Source: Caloramator quimbayensis (GTDB lineage: Bacteria; Bacillota; Clostridia; Clostridiales; Caloramatoraceae). Taken from it: 64,000 nt of DNA. Where the stretch lies: assembly GCF_900167605.1 (NCBI RefSeq), contig NZ_FUYH01000008.1, positions 1 through 64,000 of the forward strand, written 5' to 3'. The position numbers and the translations under genes are program-made. Below the pieces are notes generated by a model that worked only from the letters and a program-made list of their open reading frames with translations, was not told the origin of the DNA and ran no database searches. This document shows, one piece after another, positions 62,963 through 64,000 of this stretch. Every line of letters starts with the position of its first letter. Within the stretch, counting starts at the first letter, position 1.

Positions 62963-62999
62963 GGGAGCAGTTGTTTAAAATTTTCCTACTGCTCCCTTT
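62963..62999 (+). terminator. Terminator after DUF948 gene
   Basis: GGGAGCAGT (62963) and ACTGCTCCC (62988) pair, followed by TTTATAT. Confidence 0.75.
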
Positions 63000-63135
63000 A
63001 TATATCTTTAATATATTTTTATTTTTCCTCTATATAGAATCTTATGAATATTTATGATACTATGAGTTTGAAATATATTTATTTCTATTAATTAAGCTTA
63101 AAAAAATTAGTTGTTTAATACGATGGGAGGATTGA

Positions 63136-63732
63136 ATGGTTTTGATTGATTTATGTAAAAGCAAGATAAAGATAAATACTTTTAAAAATAAATCTTTTAA
63201 TAAGTATATAGTAGAGTATCCTAAAAAAAATTGCATGCCTGTAGATATGAGCATGAATTTATTAAAAAATGTTATTAATGAAAGCGATGTTATTATTCAG
63301 ATTGATTCAAATTTAACTTTTTTAAATGAGAATGATACAAAGGATAAAATAAAAAAATTAAGAAATATTTTAGCAAATAAAGATATAAACGCTAAATACA
63401 GGGCTTCTAAATGTGAAGAAAAAAATAGTTTTGCAGGAATAGTATTAGGGAAAAAATATGTATTACGAGAAGAACTTATCTTCAGACTTTATAAAGGCAT
63501 TGATGATGAAGAACTATTAAAAATAATATTAAATATTGGATGCTTTGTATATGTGCCGATGATTGAAATTGAAAATAATGAAATTTTAGATAAGATACTT
63601 AATGGATATTTTGAGGACAATGATGAAAAGTTCCTATCTTTCAAGGTTGTAATGTACATAAATTCTTACGTTGATAGAGCTTCAATTGAAACAAAAATAT
63701 TAGATATAGAAGAAATTAAGAAATACATATAA
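63136..63732 (+). CDS. Hypothetical protein, 198 residues
   Basis: The protein (MVLIDLCKSKIKINTFKNKS...) alternates strands and helices with DVIIQIDSNLTFLNENDTKD near residue 50, and no membrane span. No family recognised. GGGAGG precedes the ATG. It lies alone between terminated units. Confidence 0.6.
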   Translation: MVLIDLCKSKIKINTFKNKSFNKYIVEYPKKNCMPVDMSMNLLKNVINESDVIIQIDSNLTFLNENDTKDKIKKLRNILANKDINAKYRASKCEEKNSFAGIVLGKKYVLREELIFRLYKGIDDEELLKIILNIGCFVYVPMIEIENNEILDKILNGYFEDNDEKFLSFKVVMYINSYVDRASIETKILDIEEIKKYI

Positions 63733-63766
63733 AAAGAGCTCTTTATATTTTAGTAACATTGTACGA

Positions 63767-64000
63767 TTAATTTATTTTAGTGAACTGTAATTTTTTAAGA
63801 TGAACTAATAAAAACTTAGATGTTATTCCAACAAAAATACCAGTTCCGATACCTGCTATCATAAGAACTGGAAGGTATGCAATAATTCTTATGTTTTGAA
63901 CGGTAATTGAGGCTACTAAAATTTGACCAATGTTATGAAATACAGAGCCCATAACGCTTACACCTATAATACTTACATTTTCTTTTCCAAACTTTTTTAA
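63767..64000 (-). CDS. Gx transporter family protein (HepI-like), C-terminal part
   Basis: The visible C-terminal 77 residues read FGKENVSIIGVSVMGSVFHN, IGQILVASITVQNIRIIAYL, with two or three hydrophobic spans. GSVFHNIGQ is typical of the Gx transporter or heptaprenyl-diphosphate-synthase component I family. The frame is open to the window end, so the 5' part lies beyond 64000. Confidence 0.8.
   Translation of the reverse strand, partial: LKKFGKENVSIIGVSVMGSVFHNIGQILVASITVQNIRIIAYLPVLMIAGIGTGIFVGITSKFLLVHLKKLQFTKIN

Noticed and set aside
1-64000. tRNA or rRNA genes
   Set aside because: Reading both strands I saw no tRNA cloverleaf with TTCGANTC-type arms and no rRNA-like sequence.

Overview
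The window is AT-rich, low-GC Gram-positive DNA with strong GGAGG-type ribosome binding sites, TTG/GTG starts, SpoVS, Spo0E and SplB homologues and a T-box leader. This fits an anaerobic spore-forming member of the Clostridia. A Caloramator/Clostridium-like host is only my impression.

There are two very different parts. Positions 1 to 45,716 are a mobile accessory region; 45,717 to 64,000 is ordinary chromosome. The mobile part carries a Tn7-like transposition operon (tnsA, tnsB, tnsC, tniQ at 33.3-39.9 kb) and TnsB-type end repeats near 146-225, 45,303-45,368 and 45,530-45,716. The last set ends in TGTATACA inside a broken macro-domain gene. The final 95 bp of that end are repeated without change, in the same orientation, at 1-95. 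So a 45.6 kb unit lies between direct repeats of one transposon end. The unit also carries plasmid-like functions: ParM/ParR-type partition (4.1-5.4 kb), a RepB-type primase with CHC2 zinc finger (6.9-8.9 kb), iteron-like repeats, a DnaA-box triplet and a tyrosine recombinase (26.2-27.1 kb). I infer a plasmid-like circle that carried a Tn7-like element and was captured at a pre-existing transposon end.

Cargo, left to right: redox/metal small proteins and a Uma2 nuclease (0.4-3.7 kb); partition and replication genes (4-9 kb); a sporulation-regulator island with two SpoVS paralogues, a GGDEF protein with a Spo0E-like tail and a free-standing Spo0E (9.3-12.1 kb); a DndB-like DGQHR protein; a DUF2325 protein; a type II restriction-modification locus with Vsr, C5-methyltransferase, ribbon-helix-helix protein and MspI-like nuclease (17-20.4 kb); DUF1444; an XRE-ImmA/IrrE-PIN operon (22.6-24.4 kb); an Rpn-like nuclease; small membrane peptides; a Hachiman/Abp-like nuclease-helicase pair with a C-terminal HIRAN domain (27.9-32.2 kb); the tns operon; then a graspetide (omega-ester peptide) precursor with four repeated cores and its ATP-grasp ligase, followed by two membrane proteins, a DUF4238/SEC-C protein, a small protein and a frameshifted DUF2971 gene.

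Running through the mobile part are features the genes do not explain. There are five short promoter-hairpin-in-hairpin-U-run units that look like one small RNA family. Inverted repeats link the -10 box to the ribosome binding site of three genes. Twin 17-bp-arm hairpins flank the primase. GGGTTAAGG-like purine tracts fill many intergenic gaps.

The chromosomal part holds the 3' part of the interrupted macro-domain gene, a VWA protein, an ECF sigma/DUF4179 anti-sigma pair bracketed by REP-like inverted repeats, a large GAP1-like protein, a SplB-like radical SAM protein with a nucleoside phosphorylase, a NapH-like membrane iron-sulfur protein, an FAD amine oxidase, a T-box-controlled ilvN-ilvC-ilvD-ilvB operon, and YtxH, DUF948, a hypothetical gene and a Gx-transporter gene running off the window.
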